From NCBI RefSeq assembly GCF_026212465.1, contig NC_080047.1:37260674-37324673 (forward strand): DNA of 64,000 nucleotides, in the 5' to 3' direction. The notes under the pieces are model-generated. The model worked only from the letters and a program-made list of their open reading frames with translations, had not been told where the DNA came from and did no database searches. Source of the DNA: Amaranthus tricolor (Eukaryota; Streptophyta; Magnoliopsida; Caryophyllales; Amaranthaceae). Positions 1-12,734 of this stretch are shown one piece after another. Numbering within the stretch: position 1 is the first letter of the stretch; each line of letters opens with the position of its first letter. The translations under genes were made by a program, and so were the position numbers.

Positions 1-616
1 ATCTCTAGTTTAATATGTTAAGTATATTCTAGAAAAACACCCTTTAAGTTGGTATTATTCATAATTAATCAAAAATTAGTATTGAAAATAAACAATAGAT
101 TGTATTACTACTGTTAATTTTTCCTAAAAATAACATACTTCACAAATTTAACACTAGTACTCTTTCTCATTAACAAAATTTACGCTTATGTGATGCTTTG
201 TATAGGGGTTTAACTCGAGCTTAGGCTTTAAACATCTTTTTGTTCTAACAAAATGCATTTTTATAAAGTAAATTTCACAAATACTATAAATAAGCAATTA
301 GAGGGCCATATAGAACAAGAAAAGGCATGCAAGGAACTTCTTTGTCTCTTGCATTCCCAAAGAATGAAAGTTCAATAACCAGTAACCACAATACAGTTTC
401 CAAATATAGGCAGAGTTAAACTTCAAAGATCACTATTACCATCAGAAATAGTAAGCCATTGTTTCTCCTTGCCACCATCAATCCTATTTCTACGTCTATA
501 CATCGCATCCGAATACGCGACCAATGAAAGATGAATCTATCTTGTCATGACGACAGAACGTAGCAAAAGACTTGATCCAGGTTCCTTCTGAAGTTTCTTC
601 ACTACTTTGATACTGG
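1..616. other. 3' flank of the VMP1/KMS1 gene
   Basis: AT-rich sequence downstream of the stop codon of the minus-strand VMP1-like gene. The stretch at about 340-616 probably holds its 3' UTR, judging only from position and somewhat lower AT content. No coding sequence or clear transposon end is visible in the remainder. Confidence 0.4.
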
Positions 617-3600
617 TTACTGTGTCGCATTCACTGGTGATTGACTGCGTTGCAAAGCTAATTCGTTTTCTAGCTGTCTCTTAAGGAAATTCTGAGCAGT
701 TTTATTCACTATTTGGAAGAAGAAATTGAGGAGAACAAGCCAGACAACAGTGTTCCAGATTGAAGCCAAAGAAAGACCCCAATTCTTAACCTACAACATA
801 TAATTTCAAATGTCATTTTGTCGATGGTTTTCATTTGCGATGCTTACAGAAGTCTAATCAGAGCAAACAATAAATGTCCTGCTCGGAAGCAGGGTCTAGG
901 TGAGAGAAGGTGACAGACAATCCATACCCGTACTCCCTTCCTAGGGAGGACTAGAGGAATGCGGTCGGTTTTACACCCAAACAAGAAGGAGCAAACGATA
1001 TGACTGACAACGTTTTCTCAAGAGAACTACTTGCAGAAAAAAGAACAGCACAAGCAATAACAAGGCTAAAAAAACAAAATAAAAAATAATACTCCTCCAA
1101 TCCACTAGTAATTTCCCATTTGCTTTTTAGACACTATTCATGTCTTATTCTAAATTTGTATTTTACTATTAATCAATAAGTTAAAACATAGTCAAGTGGG
1201 ATATTGTTTTATTCATCTCAATGCAAGGATTATTTATATCAATTTTTCATAATTTTTAGTTATGCACAATTAGAGATATTAAGGATTGAATAAGTGCATT
1301 AGATAGAGTGCATAAAAGCAAATGAGACATTACTAGTGATTGGAGGAAGTAATATAAAATACAAAGTACCGAGAAATTTCACAATTAATCTGATCGTGTC
1401 AGGTGGGAGACAAATGCAAGGACCTAAATCAAACAGGCGTAATTTATAAATTGCACGATAATTGACAAATTTGAAAACCCGAAGGGAAATTTGCAATACC
1501 AAAGGAAGAATCAAGATATATACCTTGACGTTAGAACCCACGGGTGGAGCAGCTATAACGTACTTGTCTTTAACAGCATGCAATTTTGCAATAATTTTAG
1601 GCATCACAGAGGCAACTCCAGGTATATGGCTAAATACCCAAATAAATTCATTCTCTAACCAATCCAAAAGCTGATTGTTACACACTGAGATAATAAAAAC
1701 TGTCTGTACATAGAAACATAGTTAGAGACGAGAATGATGAAGGTACAAACTAACAAGTAAAAGCCTCGAGCAACATCTTGTACCAACCTGAATATGGGTC
1801 TTTACAATTGCCTTTCCCACTACAGTTGCAAGGAAAAATTTCCAGAAGGGTATCCCGAAATGTCCACACATTATACCAGCAACATCATACAGAGGATTTG
1901 GCACCTAATGAACAAACATCACTTCCTTGTCAGACTCTAAATAAAGCCAATTTATGTTAATTGAAGTAGACCACATAAGGAAAACAAATCCTTGTATGTA
2001 AATGGACTTGACTTTATTTTTTATAAAAGGGGCGAGCTTTCCAAGGGTCATTCTACTTGTAGATAATTAATGGGTAAAGGCGAGTTTTTAAAGGGTCAAA
2101 GTTATTAATTTAAAAATGCCTTTTGGAGGGCAACAAATTGTCTAATATATGAGCTTTTACAAGGCACCTTTGACCAAATGTATGCCTTATTTGACTTTTA
2201 ATTTTTAATTGGAAAGCGTTAAAAAAAAAAAAGAAAATATCAAAAAAATTAAAATAAATTTATAGGGAATACAAAAGTTAAAACCATAATATTAAGCAAA
2301 TATTTCAACAATTACATACAAAAAAAAAAAAAGAAAAAAGAAAATTCAAACAATAAGAAATTCCCTCCCTTCATCGCCATTAATAGAGTTCGTGGGGGCG
2401 GGGAAGGAGCTAGGTAAGGGAGGAGGAATTGAACAAAAACAGCTTCATCCCCTTCCTTCATCGCCACTAATAGAGTTCATTTACTATTCCTTCTTTCAAG
2501 ACATCATACTCGGTGATTATGATGATGACAATTGAAGGAAACATATGTAGCATACTCAGTGCGAGATTAGTGTTCATTTATTGCAGCCTAATGGTGATGA
2601 TAGAGGTGTTAATGAAGATGGAAGAAAACATATGCAACAGAGAGAGCTTGTCGGGGTCTCGGGGATGATGATGATGCAACTGATGATCATGTAGTTGTTG
2701 ATGATAATGGTGGGAAGTTTTCGGGGAGGGGTAGTTGTCAGGGAGGGGGATTTGTTGGGGAAGAGAGTTACCGAGAAGGGGGGCTGACCTGAGGGGTGGG
2801 GTAGAGGGGACGGAAAAGAGAAAGAGGGTATTTTAGGTTCTTTTTGTTTTTTATTCTATTTTTAATTGCTCTTGATTTCTTTTTAGTTTTCCTTTTGTTT
2901 GAGGAGTAACCTATGATTTTAGGTTAAAAAGTGACCAAGTCCTTTAAAAACAAATGCGCATAAATGGTGGAAGTTTTCAACAGAAAAGTAAAGGTGAGAG
3001 TTTCAGAATCGGATCACCTAAATGTGGCAGTTTTCTTTTCAATTTTCCTTATTTTTAAGCTCTGCTCTCTCTCTCATGCTTACTCTCAAAACCCTGAAAA
3101 ATTGGGATCATCGAAATTGGACATCTCCTTACACTATCGCAAAAACATGTTTTTCTGAGTCAAGTATTTTATAAATTCTATGTTTGCGATAGTCCAGATG
3201 ATTTCTTATTCTAGGGCGTGATTCAATTGCGTATCAATTGACGGATTTTATTTTGTTAGTTGTGTTAATCTATGTAATGAAAAATGCAGTAGATGTACTT
3301 TTATAATGTAATAATCCAAAACTTTTCAGAAATATGAGTTGCTAAATTCAACTTTTAAAAAGCAGTTCTGATACTTGGTGTTCAGAAATGTTGATGAGAT
3401 ACTGAAATCAGCCTCTTTGTACAATTATTATTGACTTTTATTATAGGAAGTTTTGGCGTAAATTGCTTGTTAGTTGTTATACAGAGAAAATTATTCTATT
3501 GGCATCATGGCATGCATATTCTAACAGCCATGTGTTTATAATGATCATTGAAAACTTAGTACAATATTTTTGGTTATAGGACCGTCGCATTTTGGCTTGA

Positions 3601-6600
3601 GTTGAATCTAATCCAAATTGTTTAGAGAAGATGGAGCGAATCATTCAATTAGAAAAGATTATTAAAAATATCAAATAAATATATTGGTTGGGTCAAGTCA
3701 AATGGGTTGTTAACCCGGCCAGACCCGGAATATTTTTGGTCTGACCCAACATGTCCCAACCCATTAAGAAATTGGCCAAAAGTGGCCCATTGAACACCTC
3801 TAGATAGAACTAATCCTATTAAAGTGATGCAAATTTTTCATGGTCTGCAGACAAGTCATTCAATGCAATTGCTTGCACTCAGTGAAGTAGGAACTCAAGA
3901 GGCCCCTCCCACAAGCCAATATATTCTACTAGATGATGTATTCGATAGCTGGAAAACAGTATGCCTTTTAAGTCTGTTAATCAGTAGCTCAAGGGTTCAT
4001 GCAGTTATGGCAAAACATAAAAAATGTTAAAAGAGATAAAGTGGAGCAGGCCAACTAACCGAAGCTAGCAGCAAAATGGTCCAGACATTCAAATACTGAG
4101 AGTGAGACATGAACCAACGTTTCACTTGATTTACACGCTTTCCAAAAACTCCATTATCTTCCGGAGAAGATCCATCCAAGTCCTCAATCTCGTCCAATTT
4201 GCTTCCTGATGAACGGGCTGCACGAAGATTTGGATGAGCTTTAAAACAACTTAAAGGAACCCCCCCCCCCCCCCCCAAACACTATCGTACAAGCACTTGG
4301 AGTGTGTGTAGAACGATAACATAACATGAAACAGAAATCCCACAACTGAACTTTCATCCAAGATTTTACAAACATTGATAATATTTAAAGAGCATCAAGT
4401 GTATACAAGGACCAAACAACAACATTCAATTACCCCAACGTCATGTAATGGCTCCCACGTAGGGTTTAGGGAGTCGGATGTACGCAACGTTACCCTTGTT
4501 GGTGATAACAGGTACCAAACAAAATTTGGGAGAGCCAGATAGCATTAGTAACAGAGAAAAGTGATAAGGATAACAAAAATAAAAAGAAAAGACACAATCA
4601 GCTCAGGTCTCACAATCTTAGAGCAAGCAACAACATTTCCACAAGGCAAAATTCTAAACCAAAATACACAAGAAAAACCTTTTAATATTAGGAGTAATAT
4701 CAATTAATCTCCTAAAGACTTCCCAGCAGTCAAAATAAAAGCTAAAATTTTGCAATAACAAATAATATCAATTGAAATCTATATTATCACTGAATTTATA
4801 GAACACGTAATAGAAAGTCAAGTTTTAGAAGCTTGAACGCATGACTATGAGGCTCTGAACAATTTGCCAGGTTCTGTTGCATAACATCAGAATTCTACCT
4901 ACGCAATAGAGACCTTTATCTAACCTGTTTTGTAGAAATATGACCTGTTATAAATTATACCATGGCTTCAGATAAGTTTAGATAGTAAGGTTCTTTCACC
5001 TAATGAACTTTATCCACCAGAAGTTACGTTTCATCAAGCAAAATCCAACAAATACACAACTACGTAAGTTTAAATGAGGTCGGATAATCCTTCAAAAAAA
5101 TAAAGGAAAAAACAAAGTTTGGATGGTTCAAACAAATTGCATAGACAATGGGTACCAAGCACATATAATTCTCATTCAATAATAGAAGGCTATAAAATCA
5201 AGAACAGACACTTAAAGTGAAAATGCATACAGCTTATGAGATGAAGATTATACCAGCCCTTGAAATGAAATATGGTGGAAGTTCACCCAATGCCGTCCCA
5301 AGACCCCATAGAACAGCTTCCAACTGGATTTGAGGCAAAATGCTGCTAAGAGGTACTCTTAAACCATTAACTGACTCAAATAATGGAGGACCGAATTCAG
5401 AGCAGTCCTTATGAAGCCATGATGGACCTCGTTTGAATTGTACTGTATCATATGGAGCACTTTTCAAATCAACTCGACCGCATTGCATAGCTTTTAAGGT
5501 AAATAGGGTAATATGTGGCCCTAGATACAGAACAAAAGTGTGCAAGCCAGATCCTGGTAGGAAAAAGGAATGCACTAAATCAGTGAGCTGAAAGGAATAC
5601 ATATTACTATAAATTTCAAGTTTTGGAAGTCCATGACTATAGCTGGTGTTCAATAATAAGGAAGTAAATATTTATAATCCAGCTACGATGACATACTGTT
5701 TAACCACCAAGCAGTTATGTACAAGTATAAAAGGGAACTACAATCTCTGGAATACATAGAGGAAAGCATAACTAGTATGCTCGTCAGATAACTATGTCCA
5801 GTTCCTCATTCAATTTCTTCAAAACACGGCCACCATATATTGCAAAGAACAAACACAAAAAAAAATATTCATAAGCATATGGACATACCCAAACCAATAG
5901 AAGATGCGACGCCAAGGGCAACCCACCACAATACAAACTGAAAGTACTGGAGAACCTCCTGGACATGCTGCAAGAGAAAGCAACAAATACAAATGAAGTA
6001 AATAGTCAACTTTTGTTTCACTAAATTTTGAAATAATAAAAATCATAGATTACATAGCTCCTACAGATTTCAAGCAACCAACATGAACTCACTAATGCCT
6101 AAATTTCCCACGGATAGCTCAAAATATAAATTACCTTTTCATGAGACCCTTCAATAGTTGCCAAGAGAACTCCAGAAAACAATACCAAGATACTCAAAAC
6201 TAATAGCCAACCACCTTTGGCCAAGAGATAGACAACGGATTGCTTCACATAATCATGAACGGCCCAAATAAAATATTTAAATGTTTCGCATGGTTTTGAA
6301 GTCAAAGTCAAAGAATCAAGCTGTTGTTGAAACTCCTTGCATCCTGAAAATAGCATATACTGTTAATCTTTCATTAGAAAACAAACCCAGAAAAATTCAT
6401 TCTTTCGAAATGGACGTCCAATATCTAAAGACTATAAAGACTACTGAACTGACTACTGAAATTAGTTAGTGTTTTGACAAAATGTACAACGCTAAAATTG
6501 AAGACTTGACATCCATCAAAAGCAAGTGCCTTGGGGCTTTACCCCACCACAAACAAAATATCAGATCCATATTCTCATTATCTACAAATTATACTAGCAA

Positions 6601-9600
6601 AAAAAACTCAACTGCAGAAATTGAACAGTTGCAAGGCAAGACAAATTAGCAGAAGAATAAATTTCAAAATTATTAAAGACTTCCGAAAAAGCCAAATGGA
6701 AAAGCAGACATTAACAATCAGACCACAAAATGTAGCACTTTGTTGACCATGAAGGAGCCACTTAAAATTAAATACAGGAAGCTGAAATTGAATCGTAAAA
6801 GAGGCTCATGTGATGAGAATATGAGAGAGACGAGGAAAAAAAATGAATAGTTTCGAGTGATTTGTAACTTCTATATAAGGAATGTATAGCTAGTAAAAAC
6901 ATGGAAAAAGTATAATAATTATCATAAATGTGACAACCAATACGAAAGCAAAATCGAGTTTTGAAGTAGTAACTCTGCTCTTAAGAAACAAATTGATATG
7001 GATAATGGCATGACTGAATGACGAAAAGAAGACTTTCAAAGAAGTTTAGCGACAAAAAGCTAATTCAAAGACGTAATTTAAAATTCAAAAGAACAAGTTT
7101 GAAGTTCATAAAATGACAAGCTAGAACAATATAAGATCATAAAATTCAAGACGCACTACAAAGTTCAATTTACAACTAAAACTAAGCACAAAAATGGTTA
7201 ACTAAAAGTTGGACAATCATATACAATATTAGTTTAGATAAGTATAAGGGGTTTCAAGTAAAAAGTAAATATCTTCAAATAAAATTGACGGAAAAAAACG
7301 ATCATGGTTAATTTCTTATTAGCTAATTATGTTTTACTCCTGTGTTTAAGACACATAGGAAGCTGCCAGCCCTAAGTGTGATTTGCACCATTACACCATT
7401 TACAACTATGCCTAGCCCCTAAGAGATCTAATAAATGTTCTAGTCAAGTAACATAAACTGGAAACAATTCTAAAGCATTTATTTTCTAATGGAAAATTAA
7501 CATCAAATGTGTCCAATTTGTATTTGGACTAACCATGCTCAAATTAGTAATGAATCCAAGATCTAGTTGAATTGCATATGATCCATTGACTTGTATGGGT
7601 TGGGCAAATCAAATCAATTCCTTCCCAAGAACAATGCTTCAGCATAATTTTTGACCAAAGGACATTTGGGCAGGGATGCAAAGTAAAAGCATCATCCTTA
7701 CAAAATCAAAAATGAAGCTTTATATTGCAAGTAAAAAGAAATGGCTCATTTAATTTACCCATACCCCATCCCCACAAGATCACTAGTATAGAAAAAGGAA
7801 GACCCAATCTCCCTATGAGCGGATAGTTAAGCATTTCTAAAAATTACTTCTTCCACACCAAAAATAATAGAATGTATTAATTTACTCCTTCCAAGTAGCT
7901 GAAAGGTAATGATACAATTGCTCACATAAGTACTAACTATTCAAAAATACAAAATCCATATCCCTACCCTTTGGTGCATATATCGTATTCCAAGCAAACA
8001 ACTTTTGTTCAAAATCCGTAGATTTAACAGCAATAGATTCATTACCAATCCAAAGTAACCATAAATTTTTTTTAAGTTCCAAAATTATAAAAGCAACTCC
8101 AACGGCAATAAGAAAGTCATAACTTATAACTTATAAGGGTGGATTGTCTCCAGAACAGTATGTTTGACCAGCCCGCGTGCACAAAGGCAAATCTATCCAC
8201 TATGAACATCATCATACCAAGTATATCCCACTCATGGGCGAATCTATGGAGATGCCAATGATATCAATTGAGTATTGACATCACTTAGATAGAATATAAA
8301 AATAACGTCAAATCGTATAGTAAGATGTATAAGTAGTGATTCTCCATATAACAGGTATGCAATTCAACTCCCAATCCTTCCATATTTTTACACAAGAATC
8401 ACATTCTCCCCTGTAATCTTAGTTGTTCAATTTAAAGCAATTAAGAGCCCAATAAATTCCCAATACCAGTAGTTTTGAGAATAGAGTCATCACTCACCGG
8501 GTTATTAATTATTCATATCCCATACCTATTCAAAGTTCCATTTACTTTTTGATAATACGTGTTACTAATTATAATTCGTCAAAATAAACATTATTCTTGT
8601 TGAGTGTTGTTCTTGATGTCAATAGTAGTGACTAGTGAATAGTGATATTAAGGTCACAATGGTATTGATATCAAATCTTTTCCTCTTCTTTCTTTTTTCA
8701 TTATTTTCTACGCATCTCCACCATGTCTTTTAACGTCATTTTACTTTAGCATTCTTAATTTTAGATGTATATGTTGATTGTTGACAACAATAAGGTAAGG
8801 GGTAACTATGTTGATGGGATTAATATATGAGAATCTTGTTATCACTCATTTTTTTTTGTTAGCTAGCATAATTATAAATTTGGCAAGTATATATTTGTTA
8901 CTTTAAGGGGCTTAAACAAAAAATTTGTTTAGGCCTCAAAAAATTCAGGACCAAGGCTGCTACTATCCAAATAGCATAATTATAAATCTGGTAAGCATAG
9001 ATTTGGTAAATAAAGATAAATTGGTAAAGTTAAAAGGATTCGTTTCGAAATCGAAAACTGTCAAAAGATGAAAATGTGCACAGCTTTCAAAATATGAAAA
9101 CTCAGCGTTCACAAGTATTTTAATCAAACGATAAGTGATGTTTTATATTTAAATTATCGATATCACTTAGATTTTCTTCCCACTCATAGAAATCTACCCA
9201 CTATGAACAACAGCATAAAAGTTGCAAGTACCAAGATTACTACATAGCTATAAATCGATCAAACTCTACATTATCAATGAAATCAATCATCTATTGAAAT
9301 CAAAACCCCCAAAAGAACATACACTTAAGGGCAATATTTCTCAATCAAGTCTTGTCTTACAATAATATAGAAATTTTCCAACCCCATACTAGATAACTAT
9401 GAATCGATCAACCCTAAAAATGTCAATAAAGTCAATCATCTATTGAAATCAAAACCCTCAAAGAACTAAACTTCATATTAAATATTTCTCAAGAAAAAAT
9501 AAGGTTCAAGTCTTTTCTTAGTAAAGTGTAGAAATTATCCCAAGGCCAGATTCAAATCAAAGTCAAACTAACCTAAACAAATTACCCAAATCAGATTAAT

Positions 9601-9704
9601 CAAAACTAATTAAGATGGTAACCTGAGATCGGTGATTTTGAATCACTGGACGACGAAGAAGCAGAAGAATTAGATGAGTTGCTGAATTTTTTCTTCGAAC
9701 CCAT
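617..9704 (-). CDS. KMS1: VMP1-like ER membrane protein (KMS1/KMS2 type), 8 exons
   Basis: Coding exons on the minus strand: 9704-9623, 6343-6135, 5967-5889, 5553-5254, 4217-4060, 1904-1788, 1703-1524 and 790-617. All introns are GT-AG, all phases agree, and the product is 432 residues. The start [11 protein letters not shown] opens a Ser-rich tail. Then come a first membrane segment at about residues 72-90 ([14 protein letters not shown]), the motif [14 protein letters not shown], the conserved KRGPSW and [13 protein letters not shown] blocks, and a VTT/DedA-like region ([24 protein letters not shown] region, exon 6). The C-terminus carries one more hydrophobic segment ([10 protein letters not shown]). 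These match plant homologues of vacuole membrane protein 1, an ER protein with lipid scramblase activity in animals, needed for autophagosome formation and early secretory structure. The numbering KMS1 versus KMS2 is a guess. Introns are large (intron 1 is 3.3 kb) and carry MITE and SINE-like inserts, but the coding exons look intact. Confidence 0.93.
890..1010. repeat. possible SINE-like fragment in last intron of the VMP1-like gene
   Basis: A GC-richer island inside an AT-rich intron, containing GAAGCAGGGTCTAGGTGAG and TACTCCCTTCCTAGGGAGG. The style resembles tRNA-derived plant SINE bodies. Only one copy is visible in this window, so the class is a guess. Confidence 0.3.
1092..1349. mobile_element. 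Stowaway-like MITE in intron 7 of the VMP1-like gene
   Basis: 258 bp element with inverted ends: CTCCTCCAATCCACTAGTAA on the left and TTACTAGTGATTGGAGGAAG on the right. It is flanked by TA on both sides (1090-1091 and 1350-1351). The CTCCNTCC-type end and TA target duplication are those of Tc1/mariner Stowaway MITEs. It has no coding capacity and sits fully within the intron, 174 bp past the exon 7 donor. Confidence 0.85.
2000..2960. other. repeat-like insert in intron 5 of the VMP1-like gene
   Basis: Part of the 2.15 kb intron between exons 5 and 6. It holds A-rich tracts (2221-2235, 2322-2340) and a G-rich, GATGAT-rich stretch (about 2400-2830) unlike the surrounding AT-rich DNA. No intact reading frame or terminal repeat was found, so it may be an old insertion. 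Confidence 0.3.
4260..4276. repeat. poly-C tract (17 C) in intron 4 of the VMP1-like gene
   Basis: Uninterrupted C run, 43 bp upstream of the exon 5 acceptor on the gene's own strand (where it reads as G). It is a length-variable tract close to a splice acceptor. Confidence 0.9.
4425..4520 (-). repeat. SINE-like repeat, minus orientation
   Basis: Read on the minus strand it contains AACAAGGGTAACGTTGCG, TACATCCGACTCCC and GTGGGAGCCATTACATGACG. The same blocks in the same order recur at 36040-36165 and 36300-36425 on the plus strand. The dispersed family and internal conservation suggest a short interspersed element. Full ends and a poly-A tail were not resolved. Confidence 0.55.
6400..9230. 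other. large intron 1 of the VMP1-like gene
   Basis: Most of the 3.28 kb intron 1 (6344-9622). It is AT-rich with no intact open reading frame and no clear transposon end. Apart from the duplication at 9239-9560, I see only A/T-rich, low-information sequence. Confidence 0.5.
9239..9560. repeat. imperfect tandem duplication of about 160 bp in intron 1 of the VMP1-like gene
   Basis: Two copies (about 9239-9400 and 9403-9560) share ATCGATCAA, GTCAATCATCTATTGAAATC-type text, CAAAACCC and AATATTTCTCAA in the same order. Divergence suggests an old local duplication. Confidence 0.65.
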
Positions 9705-10795
9705 CTTCAACTTTTTGGTTCCAATTGAAAACCCTATAAAATTAAAACATCACCGATTGGGCAAGAAAAAAATAGAACCCAGATGATGATTTCTTCTGTT
9801 AGAATTGAATATCAAACCAAAATCAAAAAATAGTAGATCTGTAGATCATTTATTGAAATTTGTATTATATAGAGAAGTAGATCTCTACAAGCAGAAGGAA
9901 CCCAGTTTGCGTATAAGAGTGAGGCAGCAAGGCTGATTTATCGGCAGAGACAAAAATATTTTTCGCAAGTTTATACACTTAAAATTATACTTCGTTTTAA
10001 TTGCGGTCAATATTGGTATGAATTTGGTACGTAGTTGGATGGATATTATATGTAAATGCAAAAAAAGTAATGGTTACATGGGTGCAACCATTTAGGCTAA
10101 ATAGTTTGCTATTTAATTTTTTTAATATTTTTATACATAATTTAAGATTTAAAAGATCAAATTCAAGACTTAAATGTAAGACTTAAAAAATCAATTTCAA
10201 AACTTAAATCGATTTGGTTTTAATTCTTAAACATGGTATTATAATTTTTTAAAAAAATTTTCAACTCAATACTTAAAAGACCAAATCAAAAGCTTAAAAG
10301 ACTAATTCCAACGTTATCTTGGATGTGGCTTTTTAAGTCTCAAATTAGATTGAAAAAAATTATATATAATAAATAAAATAAATAAATTATTGTTTGGGCC
10401 TTTGTTGATGTTAATGCTTGGAATTGAGAATTTAAGTATTAAAATTGACATTTTAAGTTTTAAAATGGACATTATAAAGTTTGGTTTAAGACATGTATTT
10501 GGGTCTTTAATGGGAAGAAATGAGCTGGGCTTTTTTTTTTTAGTCGCATAGGAATGACGGTTTCACAAGAGATTTATTGATAAGAGCAATTGTATAAAAA
10601 ATCCTACCCGCTATGAGTAGTGGGTAGATTGTGGGTATACCCAACCCATAATCACCCAACCCGCCCCATATCCATTCGTCCTACCTCATGCCCACCAGCC
10701 TGTCTTATACCTGTTCGCCCAATATCTACAACATAATAATTTATATTAATTTTGTATATTTTTAATGCAAAACTATTGATAAAAATTAAGATTCA
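9705..10795. other. 5' flank of the VMP1-like gene
   Basis: Upstream region of the minus-strand VMP1-like gene, so its promoter and 5' UTR must lie in the first few hundred bases. No TATA box could be assigned with confidence. At 10140-10510 there is a degenerate run of ACTTAAAA/TTTTAAGT motifs, and at 10600-10720 a CCCAACCC/GCCC-rich patch similar to one at 11370-11460. No genes. Confidence 0.4.
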
Positions 10796-11460
10796 TCATT
10801 AGCATCATCATCATCGCACCCAGTCCCGCTCATAGAAAACCATGATCAGGGTTTGGGGAAGGAATAATGGCGGCAACTCATACCCATAAAGGAAGATGCG
10901 ACTAAAGAGTCCTTCGACTCGAGAAAGGTTCTCAGAAATAGATATTCTTGCAACGAAAAGGATTGAGTGAAAATAACTCTGCAAGCTTGCATCTTATACC
11001 ACACAAGCTTGACTCTTACTCAAAAAGTTAAAAATAAATAAAAGACATATAAATAAAAATAACTACGTTAAAAATAACAATTAAAAGAATTATATGTAAA
11101 AGGCAAAGAACAAGAACACTAACATGTAAGCGAGATAAAATTAAGGATATTAATTTTTTTATTATAATGTATGGTTTGAATAAAAATATACATCTAAATT
11201 TGTAAAGAATTGCAATTTTATGGAGCATATGATAGACTATGAGTGAATGTAAGACAGGTATAAGGTAGGTATACCCATGATGAGTATACCTGGTTGGCCA
11301 TAGTCAATAGGAATAGGTTTAAATGCATATCCATGTGGGCAGACGTGGGTACGAAAATTTACCCGTCAAGGGTGGTGGGTAGGTGGTGAATATGAAAATT
11401 TTAGGTGAGTATGGGTATGGGGAGGACATACAACAACCGCCCCTCCATTTTGCCATCCCT
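10600..11460. repeat. possible degraded transposable element with SINE-like insert
   Basis: The left part (10610-10720, ATACCCAACCC, CGCCCCATATCCATTCG) and right part (11230-11440, GGTGGGTAGGTGG, GAGTATGGGTATGGGGAGG) carry complementary themes, suggesting opposed ends. Between them, 10796-10935 has a GC-richer body with a CATCATCATC start, AGGGTTTGGGGAAGG and CATACCCATAAAGGAAG, resembling a tRNA-derived SINE. No target duplication found. Confidence 0.3.
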
Positions 11461-11863
11461 AATTCTCATTAGTCACTAAGCCATTTTTACTTGTTCCTAT
11501 TCTCTTAGTTTTCTTTTGTTTTTCTTATGTTTTTCATCTGCAAATTCAAAATATTTTAATTCCCAATATTTTTTCACACTAATCTATAGTAGTTAATTTG
11601 TATTTTAATTTCCAATTTAATTTACTTAATTTTATGTACGTAAGTTTATACAGATCTTATAAAATTTAATAACATCAAAACATATACACTTTAATCAATG
11701 GAATTAATCTTTATTTTTTATACAATATTTTACGTATCTCTAATAATGTCAAATATGTAATTAATTATTATTTATCTAATTGGTTTCTTTCCAAATTCAA
11801 ATGGGAAAATAAAAACAAAACGAGGGAGTAAAATATTATATTAATAGGGAAATACTTAAAGAG

Positions 11864-11866
<3 letters not shown>

Positions 11867-11949
<83 letters not shown>
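11867..11949. repeat. (AT)n microsatellite, about 41 units
   Basis: Pure AT dinucleotide run of about 83 bp, able to form a cruciform. It lies in the intergenic space between the divergent VMP1-like and phytocyanin genes. Confidence 0.97.
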
Positions 11950-11952
<3 letters not shown>

Positions 11953-12450
11953 ATGAATTTGTTTTAAATTTTTAAGTTCTCTCATCTTCAGATGAAGACA
12001 GTGATGATTATGAAAATGATGATCTATTTGCTTTAATTGCACGTGGTCTCACCCAGATCTAGAAAATGAAGAAATACTTCAAATAAGAATGCTCATATTC
12101 TTCATGATATCCCTGATGTAAACATTTTAATCCTTCTAAATCTGATACACTAACTTGCTTTGAATATAGTTTTACAAACCACTTCGTAAATGTTTTTTCT
12201 AAGAAGAGAAAGGATGACCAAAAGGATGATAAAATTAAAAAAAATTATAAAAGAAAGGAAAAAAAATAAATAAAGCTCTGCTAGCCACTTGGAGTATGAA
12301 AATGAATACAAAAATGGGAATATGAATTCGAGTGGTTACGAAAAAGAGTAAGAGTTTGAACATAAATGATATTTGCTAAGTTGTATAGAAGGAGAACGTG
12401 AAAACAAGTTCGAATGAGGAATCGACATCGACGAATCGATTGTATACGTA
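11950..12450. other. intergenic, possible decayed coding remnant
   Basis: AT-rich. A short plus-strand stretch near 11985-12060 encodes an acidic run (DEDSDDYENDD) before a stop, of a kind seen in retroelement gag tails. It is too short to classify. Nothing else recognised. Confidence 0.25.
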
Positions 12451-12734
12451 GGGGTGTTTGGTATAAAAAGTGGAAAGGAAATAGAAAGGGAAAGTTTTAA
12501 GAAGGGATAAGGGAAATGATAGGCTTATTGTTATTAGTTGTTTGGTATAATTATGTAACAGAAAACATTTTTTTAAAATGTGTTACCGGAGCTTTGTGAG
12601 TAAAAACAAATTGGAGGAATCAATTACCAAAAGGAAACGGAAATGGGAATCTAATTATCTTAACAAACGCAAATAATGGATTTACTTATCCGTTTTCCTT
12701 ACCTGATCCAAAAAATTGCATACCAAACACACTC
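12451..12734. mobile_element. MITE with GTGTTTGGTAT ends
   Basis: 284 bp element. The left end GGGGTGTTTGGTAT is mirrored by the right end ATACCAAACACACTC, and both sides are flanked by GTA. Within it are purine-rich GGAAA blocks on the left and TTTCC on the right, typical of Harbinger/hAT-like non-autonomous elements. The end sequence favours PIF/Harbinger; assignment is moderate. Confidence 0.6.

Noticed and set aside
11985..12060. Possible retroelement gag fragment (acidic DEDSDDYENDD)
   Set aside because: Only about 25 residues before a stop, without zinc knuckle, protease or LTR nearby; cannot be assigned.
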